DNA from: an uncultured Lutibacter sp.
Lineage (GTDB): Bacteria > Bacteroidota > Bacteroidia > Flavobacteriales > Flavobacteriaceae
Direction: 5' to 3'
Assembly: GCF_947495725.1 (NCBI RefSeq)
Contig: NZ_CANLZZ010000007.1
Location: 124,001-188,000 of the forward strand
Length of the DNA: 64,000 nt
The notes under the pieces are model-generated. The model worked only from the letters and a program-made list of their open reading frames with translations. It did no database searches and had not been told where the DNA came from. Both the position numbers and the translations under genes were made by a program. This document shows, piece by piece, positions 28,536 to 37,281 of this stretch (position 1 is its first letter; every line of letters begins with the position of its first letter).

Positions 28536-29384
28536 CTATTCATTTTCAAGTTGACTTTTATAGTTTTCAATTTCAACTTTATATTTTTCGGGTAATTCGG
28601 GTTCCTTAAAATTAAACTGTTGTAAAGTGTTTAAAATAGTTTGGGCAACTAATAAACGAGCTGTTGGTTTGTCGTCAGCAGGAATTACATACCAAGGTGC
28701 ATATTCTTTTGATGTTTTATTCAACAACTCTTGGTAACAAAACTGGTATTTATCCCAAAGTTTTCTTTCTTTTAAATCGCCTGGAGAAAACTTCCAATTT
28801 TTTTGTTTTAAACGTAACCTTCTTAACAATCTATTTTTTTGTTCGTCTTTAGATAGGTTTAAAAAGAATTTTAGAATTATGGTACCATTGTTAGCAATAT
28901 GTTTTTCAAAATTGTTAATTTCTTCCATTCTTTTATTATAGAAATCAACATTCAAATCATCTAAACTTTTTATTGATGGTATATTTTCACTAAAAACATA
29001 TTCGGGATGAACACGTGTTACCAATACATTTTCATAATGTGTTCTATTAAAAATACCTATTTTTCCTTTAGCAGGTAATGCAATATAATGACGCCATAAA
29101 TAATCATGTTTCAATTCCAATTCGGTTGGAACTTTAAAACTGTGAACCTCAACTCCTCTTGCGTTAACATCTTTAAAAACTTCTCTAATTAAACTATCCT
29201 TACCAGAAGTGTCCATTCCTTGCAAACAAATTAGTACCGCATACTTGCCTTCGGCATACATAGTATCTTGAACTTCACTAATTTCCTTTCTTAGCTTTTT
29301 TAGCTTCTTTTTAGCATTTTTTTTAATTTCTTTGGTATTATGTTCACTTAGTTTTATGTTACTTGTTACTTGATAATTGTTCAT
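28536..29384 (-). CDS. Polyphosphate kinase 2 family protein (PPK2)
   Basis: This 282-residue protein shows a P-loop (QGMDTSGKDSL, 55-65) and the family's GIFNRTHYENVLVTRVHP segment (from 110), plus DLKERKLWDKYQFCYQELL, all PPK2 hallmarks. These cytoplasmic kinases use inorganic polyphosphate to phosphorylate nucleoside mono- or diphosphates; class I to III cannot be separated here with confidence. It is a single gene between the exonuclease and the divergent histidine kinase. Its upstream region has only a one-mismatch -7 element. Confidence 0.93.
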   Translation of the reverse strand: MNNYQVTSNIKLSEHNTKEIKKNAKKKLKKLRKEISEVQDTMYAEGKYAVLICLQGMDTSGKDSLIREVFKDVNARGVEVHSFKVPTELELKHDYLWRHYIALPAKGKIGIFNRTHYENVLVTRVHPEYVFSENIPSIKSLDDLNVDFYNKRMEEINNFEKHIANNGTIILKFFLNLSKDEQKNRLLRRLRLKQKNWKFSPGDLKERKLWDKYQFCYQELLNKTSKEYAPWYVIPADDKPTARLLVAQTILNTLQQFNFKEPELPEKYKVEIENYKSQLENE

Positions 29385-29503
29385 TGGAATAATTTTTATA
29401 CTTAAAATTAAAATAATTTAGTTTACAATCAAATATGCAGATAATTTCCTAAATAATTAAGAAAAGCCTAATAAAAGTCATTTTTTATTAAACCTTTAAA
29501 GGT

Positions 29504-29511
29504 TAAATTTG
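29504..29511 (+). promoter_or_regulatory. -7 element (TAAATTTG) of the TPR histidine kinase gene
   Basis: An exact TAnnTTTG match lies 13 bases before the ATG at 29525. It belongs to the 140-base divergent gap shared with the PPK2 gene. Confidence 0.5.
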
Positions 29512-29524
29512 AAATAAAAATTCT

Positions 29525-31525
29525 ATGAAATTAAAATTACTCTTTATTTTTATATTCTCCTTTTCTATTCTTACAAGTCAAAATTTAAAAATTGATAGTT
29601 TAAAAACAGTACTAAAAGCTTCAACTACTAATGACGAAAAAATTAAAATCTTAGAAAAACTAAATACTTACTTAATTAATTATGCCACTCCAGATAATTC
29701 AATTGAATATTTTATGCAGATGGCAACACTTTCAAATAAAATGAATAAAAGTAAGTTAGAATCTAGAGCTTATAAATATATTTCTGAGTGTTATATAAAA
29801 AAAGAAGATTTAATAAATGCTGAAAAATTTGCATTAAAAGCTGTGAAAATTAGTGAAAATTCTAACGATGTAAATTTTCAACTTGTAGATTTTAATCATT
29901 TAGGTAGAGTATATAATCACTTTGGAAAATATGATAAAGCAATAGAAACTTATTTAAAAGGAATTGAAATTTACTTAAAGAATCCTGCAGGGAATGCAAT
30001 TGCAACGGTATATTCAAATTTAGGAATTTCTTATGATAATTTTGGTGATTCTGAAAACATGATAAAAGCGTATTTAAAAGGAGCTGAATACGCAGATAGA
30101 CTAAAAAATTACTTAGCAAAAAGTCATTCCTTATATTGTATTGGTAATGCTTATACAGAACTTGAACAATTTCAAAAAGCAGAAAGTTATTATTTAATGG
30201 CTTTAAAAGACTCATTACTAATTAGTAACCCACTGTATATAAATATACATCATCACGGATTAGGTATTACATACTCAAGATGGGGAAATTACAAAAAGGC
30301 AATTATTCACAACAATATTGCTTTAAAACATTATAAATCAGTAGGCAACAAACTTTACGAATTTGATGTACTAAACAATATCTCTGTTGTTTATAACCGC
30401 ATGCAAAACAATTATAAATCAATAGAATATGCAAAAAAGGCATTAAATATTGCAAAAGAATTAAACCATAAATTAGCAATTATTGGAGCAAAACAAACTT
30501 TAGCTTCTGCTTATATTGATTTAAAACAATTTGATTCAGCTGAAACATTGTTATTAGAAATATCTAAAGATACAATTCACAAAGATTTAGTCGATCTAGA
30601 AACCAAATCTGCAATTTATCAGAATTTAGCCATTGTAAATGAGGGTAGATTAAACTTTAAAAAATCATTATCTTTTTTTAAGAAATTTAAAAAAGCTAAT
30701 GATTCCATTTTGTTAGAAAAAAGAAATTCAAAGGTTACAGAAATTGAAACCAAATACCAAACCGAACAAAAAGAAAAAGAAAACATACAATTAAAAGCAG
30801 AAAAAACCGAACAAACCCTCCAAATAGAAAAAGAAAAAACACAAAAATGGTTGTTAGGTGGCGGTTTAGGAACTTCAATAATTACATTATTTATATTCGG
30901 TTATTATTATCAAAAAAATAAAAAACAGCAATTGCTAATTGAAAATCTACAAAAAGAATTACACCACCATGTAAAAAATAATTTAGGAATTATAGATACT
31001 TTTATTGAAGTTGCTAAAGAAGAATTTTTCGACAAGCCTTTTGAACATAAATTAACCGAATTACAACACCGAATTGCCAGTATAAATCAAGTACATAAAC
31101 AACTGTATAGTAACAAGAACTTGGCTACACTTAATGTAAAAAAATATGTACACGAACTTGTTACAAATATTGAAACCAGCTTTGCAAAACAAAATATAAA
31201 AATAGTACAACACATACCCGAAGATTTAACAATTTCAACCACTAAATCATTTCCTTTAGGTTTAATTATTAACGAGTTTTTGACTAATGCTTTTAAATAT
31301 GCGTTTGAAGATTCAGAAAAAGGAAGTATTCAAATAACAATTTCAAGTAATAAAAATAGTTATTTTTTAACCTTGCAGGATAGTGGAAAAGGATTACCAA
31401 CTTCATTTAATTTAGATAAATCTACAACTTTTGGAATTAGAATTATGAAATTATTAAGTGAACAACTAAACGGAACTTTTGAATTAAACTCCAATAATGG
31501 TGTGCAATTAACTATTAAATTTTAA
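29525..31525 (+). CDS. Sensor histidine kinase with periplasmic TPR array (HisKA_2 type)
   Basis: This 666-residue protein has a signal peptide (1-18, TSQN). Tetratricopeptide repeats run from ~60 to ~380 (e.g. KAIETYLKGIEIYLKN), then a coiled coil, a transmembrane helix near 441-460, and a kinase core. The core has KELHHHVKNNLGI with the phospho-acceptor at H481, then an ATPase with NEFLTNAFKYAF and DSGKGLP. This TPR-HisKA_2 arrangement is common in Bacteroidota. It pairs with the LytTR response regulator starting 15 bases after its stop. The signal is unknown. Confidence 0.93.
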   Translation: MKLKLLFIFIFSFSILTSQNLKIDSLKTVLKASTTNDEKIKILEKLNTYLINYATPDNSIEYFMQMATLSNKMNKSKLESRAYKYISECYIKKEDLINAEKFALKAVKISENSNDVNFQLVDFNHLGRVYNHFGKYDKAIETYLKGIEIYLKNPAGNAIATVYSNLGISYDNFGDSENMIKAYLKGAEYADRLKNYLAKSHSLYCIGNAYTELEQFQKAESYYLMALKDSLLISNPLYINIHHHGLGITYSRWGNYKKAIIHNNIALKHYKSVGNKLYEFDVLNNISVVYNRMQNNYKSIEYAKKALNIAKELNHKLAIIGAKQTLASAYIDLKQFDSAETLLLEISKDTIHKDLVDLETKSAIYQNLAIVNEGRLNFKKSLSFFKKFKKANDSILLEKRNSKVTEIETKYQTEQKEKENIQLKAEKTEQTLQIEKEKTQKWLLGGGLGTSIITLFIFGYYYQKNKKQQLLIENLQKELHHHVKNNLGIIDTFIEVAKEEFFDKPFEHKLTELQHRIASINQVHKQLYSNKNLATLNVKKYVHELVTNIETSFAKQNIKIVQHIPEDLTISTTKSFPLGLIINEFLTNAFKYAFEDSEKGSIQITISSNKNSYFLTLQDSGKGLPTSFNLDKSTTFGIRIMKLLSEQLNGTFELNSNNGVQLTIKF

Positions 31526-31540
31526 CCCTAATTAATTACT

Positions 31541-32341
31541 ATGAAAACTACTATTTTAATTGTTGAAGATGAACCTATATTATATGAAAGATTAAGGCGT
31601 TTTTTAACAAAAGAAAATTACCTAGTTAGTGAATTTACCAAAAGCTATATTGAAGCCATTGATAGTATTGAACAAAACAAACCCGATTTAGTTTTATTAG
31701 ACATTAATTTACAAGGAGACAAAGATGGAATTGATTTAGGAGACAAGCTTTTTAACAAGTATAAAATTCCGTTTATATACGTAACAGATTTTGGTGATGA
31801 AGTTACTTTTAAAAGAGCTTTACGTACCAACCCAAATATTTTTGAAATTAAAACTAAGCCACACTTAGATACAAATCAATTACTACGTTCTATTAAAACA
31901 GTATTGCAACAAACAAAAAAGTCAAGTTCTGTTCCTCAAGAAGGTATTATGGCATATGTAGATTACTTAGACAAATTAAAAACATCAAGTAAAAATCAAA
32001 TAACTAAAGTTCCCATTTCATTTAAAGAAATTGATATAATTACTACTGAAGCTATTTCTAAAAGTAATAAGATTATAGAACCATTAAGAACTAATTATGT
32101 GAGAATAGAAACTAGTGATTCTAAACGCTATTTCTTTAAATCTTCACTAAAAACTTTGTTAACCATTTTACCTGACAGTTTTATTCGAATAAACGAAAGC
32201 ACTATTGTTAATCTTAAATCAAAAAACTTTGACGGGAGAATAAATGGTTCTAAACTCTCTATTAATAAACACTTAATTGTAATTAAGGATACCTACACAA
32301 AAGATGTAAATTTTAAAATTGACAATTTATTTAAAAGTTAA
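31541..32341 (+). CDS. Response regulator with LytTR DNA-binding domain
   Basis: This 266-residue protein has a receiver domain (1-120; acidic pocket near E9/D10, phospho-acceptor D54 in LVLLDINL) and a C-terminal LytTR domain (~160-266), recognisable from RTNYVRIETSDSKRYFFKSSLKTL and FIRINESTIVNLKSK. LytTR regulators bind tandem DNA sites as dimers to control envelope and surface genes. It is the cognate partner of the kinase upstream. The genes just downstream (32460-38112) are possible targets, by position only. Confidence 0.93.
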   Translation: MKTTILIVEDEPILYERLRRFLTKENYLVSEFTKSYIEAIDSIEQNKPDLVLLDINLQGDKDGIDLGDKLFNKYKIPFIYVTDFGDEVTFKRALRTNPNIFEIKTKPHLDTNQLLRSIKTVLQQTKKSSSVPQEGIMAYVDYLDKLKTSSKNQITKVPISFKEIDIITTEAISKSNKIIEPLRTNYVRIETSDSKRYFFKSSLKTLLTILPDSFIRINESTIVNLKSKNFDGRINGSKLSINKHLIVIKDTYTKDVNFKIDNLFKS

Positions 32342-32396
32342 CTTCCTTTTAAATAACCAACATTTTCACTAGAATTTATAGAATTTTCATTTTTTA

Positions 32397-32427
32397 TTGC
32401 CCAACCTATAATTAGGTCGCATTTTTG
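32397..32427 (+). promoter_or_regulatory. Putative promoter of the 32460 lipoprotein gene (TTG, 20 bases, CATTTTTG)
   Basis: TTG at 32397-32399 and CATTTTTG at 32420-32427 (one mismatch to TAnnTTTG) are separated by 20 bases. The ATG lies 32 bases downstream. Confidence 0.45.
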
Positions 32428-32459
32428 AGACAAATTAACACTAATTCATCTTAAAAATT

Positions 32460-32870
32460 ATGAAAAATCTAAAATTAAACGGAATTATTCTTGTAATTAC
32501 AGTACTAACCCTTTCTAGTTGTTCTCAAAGACTTGTAGATTTTACAGTTATTAGCTCTAAAAACCATGCCATTAATTTCGATCTTGAACAAGGTAAAATA
32601 ACATCAGGAAAAAGTATGGGAGTATTTGGAATTGGGACAAATATAAAGGACGCAATGGATACAGCACTCCAAAATGCAGGCCCTCAATATGATATCCTTA
32701 TAAATGGAGTTGTAAGAGCAAAAAGCTATCCATTTTATGGAGGATTTATTGTTGAAGGTACAGCCGTAAGTTCAAAACAATTAATTGCTCTATTTGGAGA
32801 AGATGGTTTTGAAAAATGGAAAAATGAAAATAATATTTTTAGCCCAACAGCAGTCGCAACTATTGAATAA
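32460..32870 (+). CDS. Small lipoprotein, DUF6567-like
   Basis: This 136-residue protein has a lipoprotein signal peptide with the lipobox LSSC (cysteine near residue 21). The mature part alternates short strands, with a GIGTNIKDAMDTALQNAG segment and a YGGFIVEGTAVSS segment. I link it tentatively to the DUF6567 family of small Bacteroidota lipoproteins; function is unknown. It lies between the LytTR regulator and a second lipoprotein, with a possible own promoter. Confidence 0.75.
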   Translation: MKNLKLNGIILVITVLTLSSCSQRLVDFTVISSKNHAINFDLEQGKITSGKSMGVFGIGTNIKDAMDTALQNAGPQYDILINGVVRAKSYPFYGGFIVEGTAVSSKQLIALFGEDGFEKWKNENNIFSPTAVATIE

Positions 32871-32903
32871 AAAGTTACTAAATCTATTAATTTAAAAATT
32901 GCT

Positions 32904-33323
32904 ATGAAAAAGATTTCTATTTTAATTATTACATGTTTTAGTCTTTTGTTAACTATCTCATGTTCAAAAGATGATGAAGGTTCCTCTTCATCATCTTTTA
33001 ATCCACCAAATTGGATAATTGGTACTTGGCTCGATAAAAATGAACCTGAGTGGTCACAAATTGGAGGTTTTAAATTTACTTCTGATAACATTATAGATTT
33101 AAATGCTGATGGGCAAGAAATATTAAACTATGATCAAAGTTTTGCTATAGGTCTTAAAAGTGGGACAATGAAAATTGACGAAACAATAACAAATGAAGTC
33201 TATCAAATAATAATTAATACTTCTGGAATTACAACTCTTAATTACACTTTTAATAAAGGCTCTTCAAATTCAATTATATACGAGTTAAACGCTACTCAGA
33301 ATGTTGAATTAACGAAACAGTAA
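32904..33323 (+). CDS. Lipoprotein of unknown function
   Basis: This 139-residue protein has a clear lipoprotein signal (hydrophobic 5-17, lipobox LTISC, cysteine at ~20). An acidic-serine linker (KDDEGSSSSSF) follows, then a small beta-rich domain starting PPNWIIGTWLDKNEPEW. The 'IIGTW' opening is typical of lipocalin-like Bacteroidota lipoproteins (inference). It follows the previous lipoprotein by 33 bases. Confidence 0.72.
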   Translation: MKKISILIITCFSLLLTISCSKDDEGSSSSSFNPPNWIIGTWLDKNEPEWSQIGGFKFTSDNIIDLNADGQEILNYDQSFAIGLKSGTMKIDETITNEVYQIIINTSGITTLNYTFNKGSSNSIIYELNATQNVELTKQ

Positions 33324-33393
33324 AACGCTAAAAATTGTTATCAATAAAACAAAAAATTTGCTAAACTATTATTTCAAATAAATTAATAACTAT

Positions 33394-34347
33394 ATGCCAA
33401 CAATTAAAGATAAATCATTATTCAAACCAAGTGATATCAGAAAGACTTGGTTAGGGACTAGAAAAAAGCAAATTGAAGGGACCAAACATCCTGGGTTTTA
33501 TCAAACAACAGATTTTAATATTGATAAAAGATGGGTGTATTTTGTTGCAGCTATTGAATTAGCAGCAATTATTGTTACCATTTATGGTGGAATCGTACGA
33601 GGTGGAATGTTTTTGATTGGTGCTATAATTGCCGTAATCTTATTTATTGCATTTGATATTGTAGGTAGTAATTTACACCATAAACCTATTTCAGAAAAAC
33701 AAGAATCGAAATGTAAATTAGCACTACTAAATGAGCTGGATGAATCAATGCGTCCCCAAAGATTAAGTATTCTAACAGATTTAAATATTAAAAGTTCAAT
33801 TAAAAGTTGGGGAATATTCCTAATTATATTTAGTGCAGTACTAAAGCTAGTAGCTCTTTTTTTATTAGGAACTTTAGGATTTGTTTATATTGGAATTATG
33901 ACCGTATTGTATATGATTGCAATTTATATTCATATAAATCATACAGGTTTTTATTTAGCTGAAAAAAATACTGAGCGTGAAATAAAAAAACAACATAGCC
34001 TATGGTTAGAATATAATAGACTAAAAAGAATTGGTGATGGCACAAACGAAGCAAAATCCGAAAATCACAAAGGTAAAAACTATGACATTAAAGCACCTCA
34101 AAAAGGTGGATTTATTTCTCAATACAAACTATGGAACCATAAAGATGATGTTCCCTTTGAATTAAAAATTGAAGATCATAAATTGCTTTTTGACAGAAAG
34201 GAAGATAATTTTTATCATTATGAATTTATTACTCGAGGTATTTTTACAGATGATGATGTTAAGGCATTTCTAAGTATTGGACATGAAATAAATCGTGAAG
34301 AAATTGCCATCCATTGTTTATATCATCAAATGAAACATAACAGTTAA
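33394..34347 (+). CDS. Inner-membrane protein of unknown function
   Basis: This 317-residue protein has a basic N-terminal segment, then two helices (about 50-67 and 70-88), a cytoplasmic loop, and two more helices (about 135-157 and 160-178). A soluble C-terminal domain of about 135 residues ends in a helical DDDVKAFLSIGHEINREEIAIH stretch. I do not recognise the family. The four genes that follow encode a lipoprotein, two secreted proteins and an outer-membrane barrel in close order, so it is the only inner-membrane member of a possible envelope complex. Confidence 0.68.
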   Translation: MPTIKDKSLFKPSDIRKTWLGTRKKQIEGTKHPGFYQTTDFNIDKRWVYFVAAIELAAIIVTIYGGIVRGGMFLIGAIIAVILFIAFDIVGSNLHHKPISEKQESKCKLALLNELDESMRPQRLSILTDLNIKSSIKSWGIFLIIFSAVLKLVALFLLGTLGFVYIGIMTVLYMIAIYIHINHTGFYLAEKNTEREIKKQHSLWLEYNRLKRIGDGTNEAKSENHKGKNYDIKAPQKGGFISQYKLWNHKDDVPFELKIEDHKLLFDRKEDNFYHYEFITRGIFTDDDVKAFLSIGHEINREEIAIHCLYHQMKHNS

Positions 34348-34359
34348 TCCCATTTTTTT

Positions 34360-35349
34360 ATGAAAAATATTATATTCAGAACATTTGTAGTATTAAGTAG
34401 TGCCATTTTTTTAACATCTTGTGAAACTGAGATGAAAGACTATAATATAATTGTTCTAGCAAATACAAACCTTGTAGAAGGAATGGAAGAACCAATACCC
34501 TCTAAAATTAAAGAATTGCTTGAACCAAAAGAACACCCTAATGGAAAAATTGTATTCATTCCTAAACTATCCGTTTTAAGAAATGATCTTAGCGGAGAAA
34601 ACAAAATGGAAATTAAAGTACCTATTTCAATGGAGAACAAGCTTAGAAAAAAAATGGGGACCTATACTTATGTTGATTTAAAATTAGATTATGAAGAGTT
34701 TTTACCAAAAATGACTGCAGGTGACTTTTTAGCTAAAAAAGGAAATATAACTAATAACACAAATAATTTAAAAATTAATTCTAACGATTTAGTTTTTATA
34801 ATAAGCTCATCAAATACGAATGAACCAAATTATTTTCCAGATATTAAATCATTAAAAATTAAATTGGATTCAATTCTTATAGCAGAAGGAAAAAGTTTTA
34901 GTAAAAACGTATATATAAAATATGAAAAAGATCAAAAAGAGCAAAATTTAATCAGAATTGGAAAACTAATAATTAAAGCCCCAATAGAAAAACCAAACCT
35001 AGGCAATCCTTGCAGCGAAAACACAATTGCTAGTGCATTTGATTTACGTGAAGATATGCTAAAAATTGTCAATGCTCAACTAAGTTCCTCAGAAAGAAAT
35101 GAATTAGCAATAAAAGTTTGGAATAAATATTTTGATGAAAGTGCTTATGTTGCTACTTATATAAGTAAAACCGATAATAATCCTGAAATATGGAATCCTG
35201 GACAGGGTAAACAATATTTTACGCATCGAATAGCTATTTTAGAATCCATTACTGACATTAATATCTTTAGAGTGGAAACCTCCACACAATCAGGTAAAAT
35301 TTCAGGTATAAAAATTATTGAATGTCATAACGCAAGTGAAGCAATATGA
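34360..35349 (+). CDS. Unrecognised lipoprotein
   Basis: This 329-residue protein has a lipoprotein signal (hydrophobic 9-20, LTSC, cysteine ~21). The N-terminal half begins KDYNIIVLANTNLVEGMEEP and contains a VPISMENKL beta region. The C-terminal ~90 residues hold ERNELAIKVWNKYFD and GQGKQYFTHRIAILESITDI. No family is clear to me. It starts 13 bases after the membrane protein and overlaps the next gene by 4 bases (ATGA), so the two are translationally coupled. Confidence 0.68.
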   Translation: MKNIIFRTFVVLSSAIFLTSCETEMKDYNIIVLANTNLVEGMEEPIPSKIKELLEPKEHPNGKIVFIPKLSVLRNDLSGENKMEIKVPISMENKLRKKMGTYTYVDLKLDYEEFLPKMTAGDFLAKKGNITNNTNNLKINSNDLVFIISSSNTNEPNYFPDIKSLKIKLDSILIAEGKSFSKNVYIKYEKDQKEQNLIRIGKLIIKAPIEKPNLGNPCSENTIASAFDLREDMLKIVNAQLSSSERNELAIKVWNKYFDESAYVATYISKTDNNPEIWNPGQGKQYFTHRIAILESITDINIFRVETSTQSGKISGIKIIECHNASEAI

Positions 35350-35945
35350 GAAAAATAATTTTAATATTGTTTTTCTTTGGTGGTTTATTTTTAGGGCACA
35401 GTCAAAAATTTGACACAATGAGTGACGCCGATAAAGAAAATTTTAAAATAAAAGCTATTGAAAAAATAAAATTATTAGGTTTTACATTTGACAAAATTGC
35501 CACATCTCGAAATATTGAAGATAAAAACCGAATAATAGAAAGTATTCTACCAAGTTTTGTCTTAAAACCAGAACAAGCAACTATTGAGGTTGCATCGAGA
35601 AAAGGTAAAAATGACTATCCTATTGAAACCTATTTAAGAGAGAAACTTAAAAACTATAAAAAAAGATACGCTGTTGTTGATATTGATTTTGTTTCATTTG
35701 ATATTAAAGATTTAAGACCTCACAGAACAGAACCTAACAGCTATTATATGGAATACACAATTGTTCAAAAATTTTGTGGATCAAAATTAGGCAATCGAAA
35801 TAAAGAAGGGCTTTTACAATATGATTACTGCGATTATACAACAAAAAAAGGTAGTTTTTTAATTAAAAAAGTAAATACAATACTTGGTAGTAAATGGAAA
35901 ATGCTATACGAAAGTATTTATGTAGTTGATATAAAAATTTTATAA
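35346..35945 (+). CDS. Secreted protein of unknown function
   Basis: This 199-residue protein has a signal peptide (about 1-18, GHSQ). It has a helical N-terminal region (MSDADKENFKIKAIEKIKLL), a PSFVLKPEQATIEVASRKG segment, and a beta-rich C-terminal part with paired cysteines (FCGSK and YDYCDY). It is coupled to the genes on both sides (4-base overlap before, 1-base overlap after). I do not recognise it. Confidence 0.66.
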   Translation: MRKIILILFFFGGLFLGHSQKFDTMSDADKENFKIKAIEKIKLLGFTFDKIATSRNIEDKNRIIESILPSFVLKPEQATIEVASRKGKNDYPIETYLREKLKNYKKRYAVVDIDFVSFDIKDLRPHRTEPNSYYMEYTIVQKFCGSKLGNRNKEGLLQYDYCDYTTKKGSFLIKKVNTILGSKWKMLYESIYVVDIKIL

Positions 35946-37279
35946 TGAAAAGTACTTTTAAATATTATACATTAATCATTTTACTATTAAATAATATTAA
36001 TTGTTTTTCTTTTGATGAAGGTAATTTAAATAAACTGCTACAAGTTTATATAAATAATCTTATAGAGTATTCTTATAGTGCTGATTTTAATGATGCAACT
36101 GGGTCTATACTTATGGGTTCATATAAGGATGTTTTCCAAGATGGGAATCATCATAATGAACTAAACCCACTTCAATATGATTATAGCTTAGTACAGTATT
36201 TAGCTGAAATTGAACAAAAATACAATCGAAAAATTAGAGTTGAAATTGTAAATCAAAAAATTCTAAAATGTTCAAATTCCCATAATCTAAAAAAATATGC
36301 CTATGCAAAATTTACTAAAATAGTACAACTACCAAACGATAAGCCTGTAACTTATGACTTTTTAATGATTATAGATGTTACAACATCTGAATATAAAATT
36401 GATCAAATTTTACTTAGCTATATAAATGATCAACAACACCTTGTTGATCATTGTTCTAAAAGCACCGATTCAGAAGAACTTAAAAGAGAAAGAGAATTAC
36501 TACAATCTCAAATTAAAAATCTATTAGAAAGTGGAAACAATTTTTACAGTCAACAAAATTATACAGAAGCCGTAAAATCTTACGAGTTAATATTAAAACT
36601 TGATAGTAAAAACCAAGATGCTTTAGACGGAGTAAATAATTGCAATTATCTCATAACCTCTATTGAATATGAAAACTCTATTGAAATATTTATAAAAGAA
36701 AAAAGATATAATGATGCTTTGCGAGAACTTGAAAATGCAGATAAAAATAACATCAAACTTGAATTAACTTACGTTAATGATATTAAGAAAAAATGTGAAG
36801 AAGGTATTTTCCAAGAAAGAATTGATCTGTTTTTAAAGCTTGGAAATAACTATTTAAAAAACAGTCAATTTAAACAAGCTAGAGAACAATATGAAAAAGG
36901 CTTAGAATTAGACCCTAACAATAATACTTTACTGAACAAATTAGAAGAAAGTAAAAATGGAGACCCTTATTTTGTAGAAAAACAATTAAAGATTGCTTAT
37001 AAAAATGCAGTAAAATCAAAGAAACATTACTTATCTACATTTAAAACATATAAAAAATTTGAAAGCAGTAAATTATTGACGGGACAAAACTATTTATTTA
37101 TGATGCTAATGATGCTAGATAAACCAAGTACTGTAGTAAAACCAATGAGATACTCTAAAAATTTAGCATTAAATTTAGCTAAAGAGTATTTTTATAAAGC
37201 AAAAGACAAAGGAGCTAATGTATCTTTTTACGAAACACAAATATTTACAAAAAGCATTGAAAAACGAAAAAAATACTAA
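35945..37279 (+). CDS. Secreted protein with N-terminal unknown domain and TPR repeats
   Basis: This 444-residue protein has a signal peptide (about 1-21). A ~130-residue N-terminal domain (YDYSLVQYLAEIEQKYNRKIRVEI) precedes a coiled segment. Two or more TPR-like repeats follow, including LLESGNNFYSQQNYTEAVKS and LGNNYLKNSQFKQAREQYEK, with EYENSIEIFIKEKRYNDALR between them. TPRs suggest protein binding. Its ATG shares one base with the preceding stop and it ends 2 bases before the barrel gene. Confidence 0.7.
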   Translation: MKSTFKYYTLIILLLNNINCFSFDEGNLNKLLQVYINNLIEYSYSADFNDATGSILMGSYKDVFQDGNHHNELNPLQYDYSLVQYLAEIEQKYNRKIRVEIVNQKILKCSNSHNLKKYAYAKFTKIVQLPNDKPVTYDFLMIIDVTTSEYKIDQILLSYINDQQHLVDHCSKSTDSEELKRERELLQSQIKNLLESGNNFYSQQNYTEAVKSYELILKLDSKNQDALDGVNNCNYLITSIEYENSIEIFIKEKRYNDALRELENADKNNIKLELTYVNDIKKKCEEGIFQERIDLFLKLGNNYLKNSQFKQAREQYEKGLELDPNNNTLLNKLEESKNGDPYFVEKQLKIAYKNAVKSKKHYLSTFKTYKKFESSKLLTGQNYLFMMLMMLDKPSTVVKPMRYSKNLALNLAKEYFYKAKDKGANVSFYETQIFTKSIEKRKKY

Positions 37280-37281
37280 TT

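Noticed and set aside
29005-29025. AACACGTGTT inside the PPK2 gene as a possible parS site
   Set aside because: Only the central CACGTG matches; the flanking bases do not fit the parS consensus, and it is inside a coding region far from parAB.
32735-33091. 118-codon frame on the minus strand across the two lipoprotein genes
   Set aside because: It crosses two well-supported plus-strand lipoproteins with clear lipoboxes; it has no recognisable domain and no promoter.
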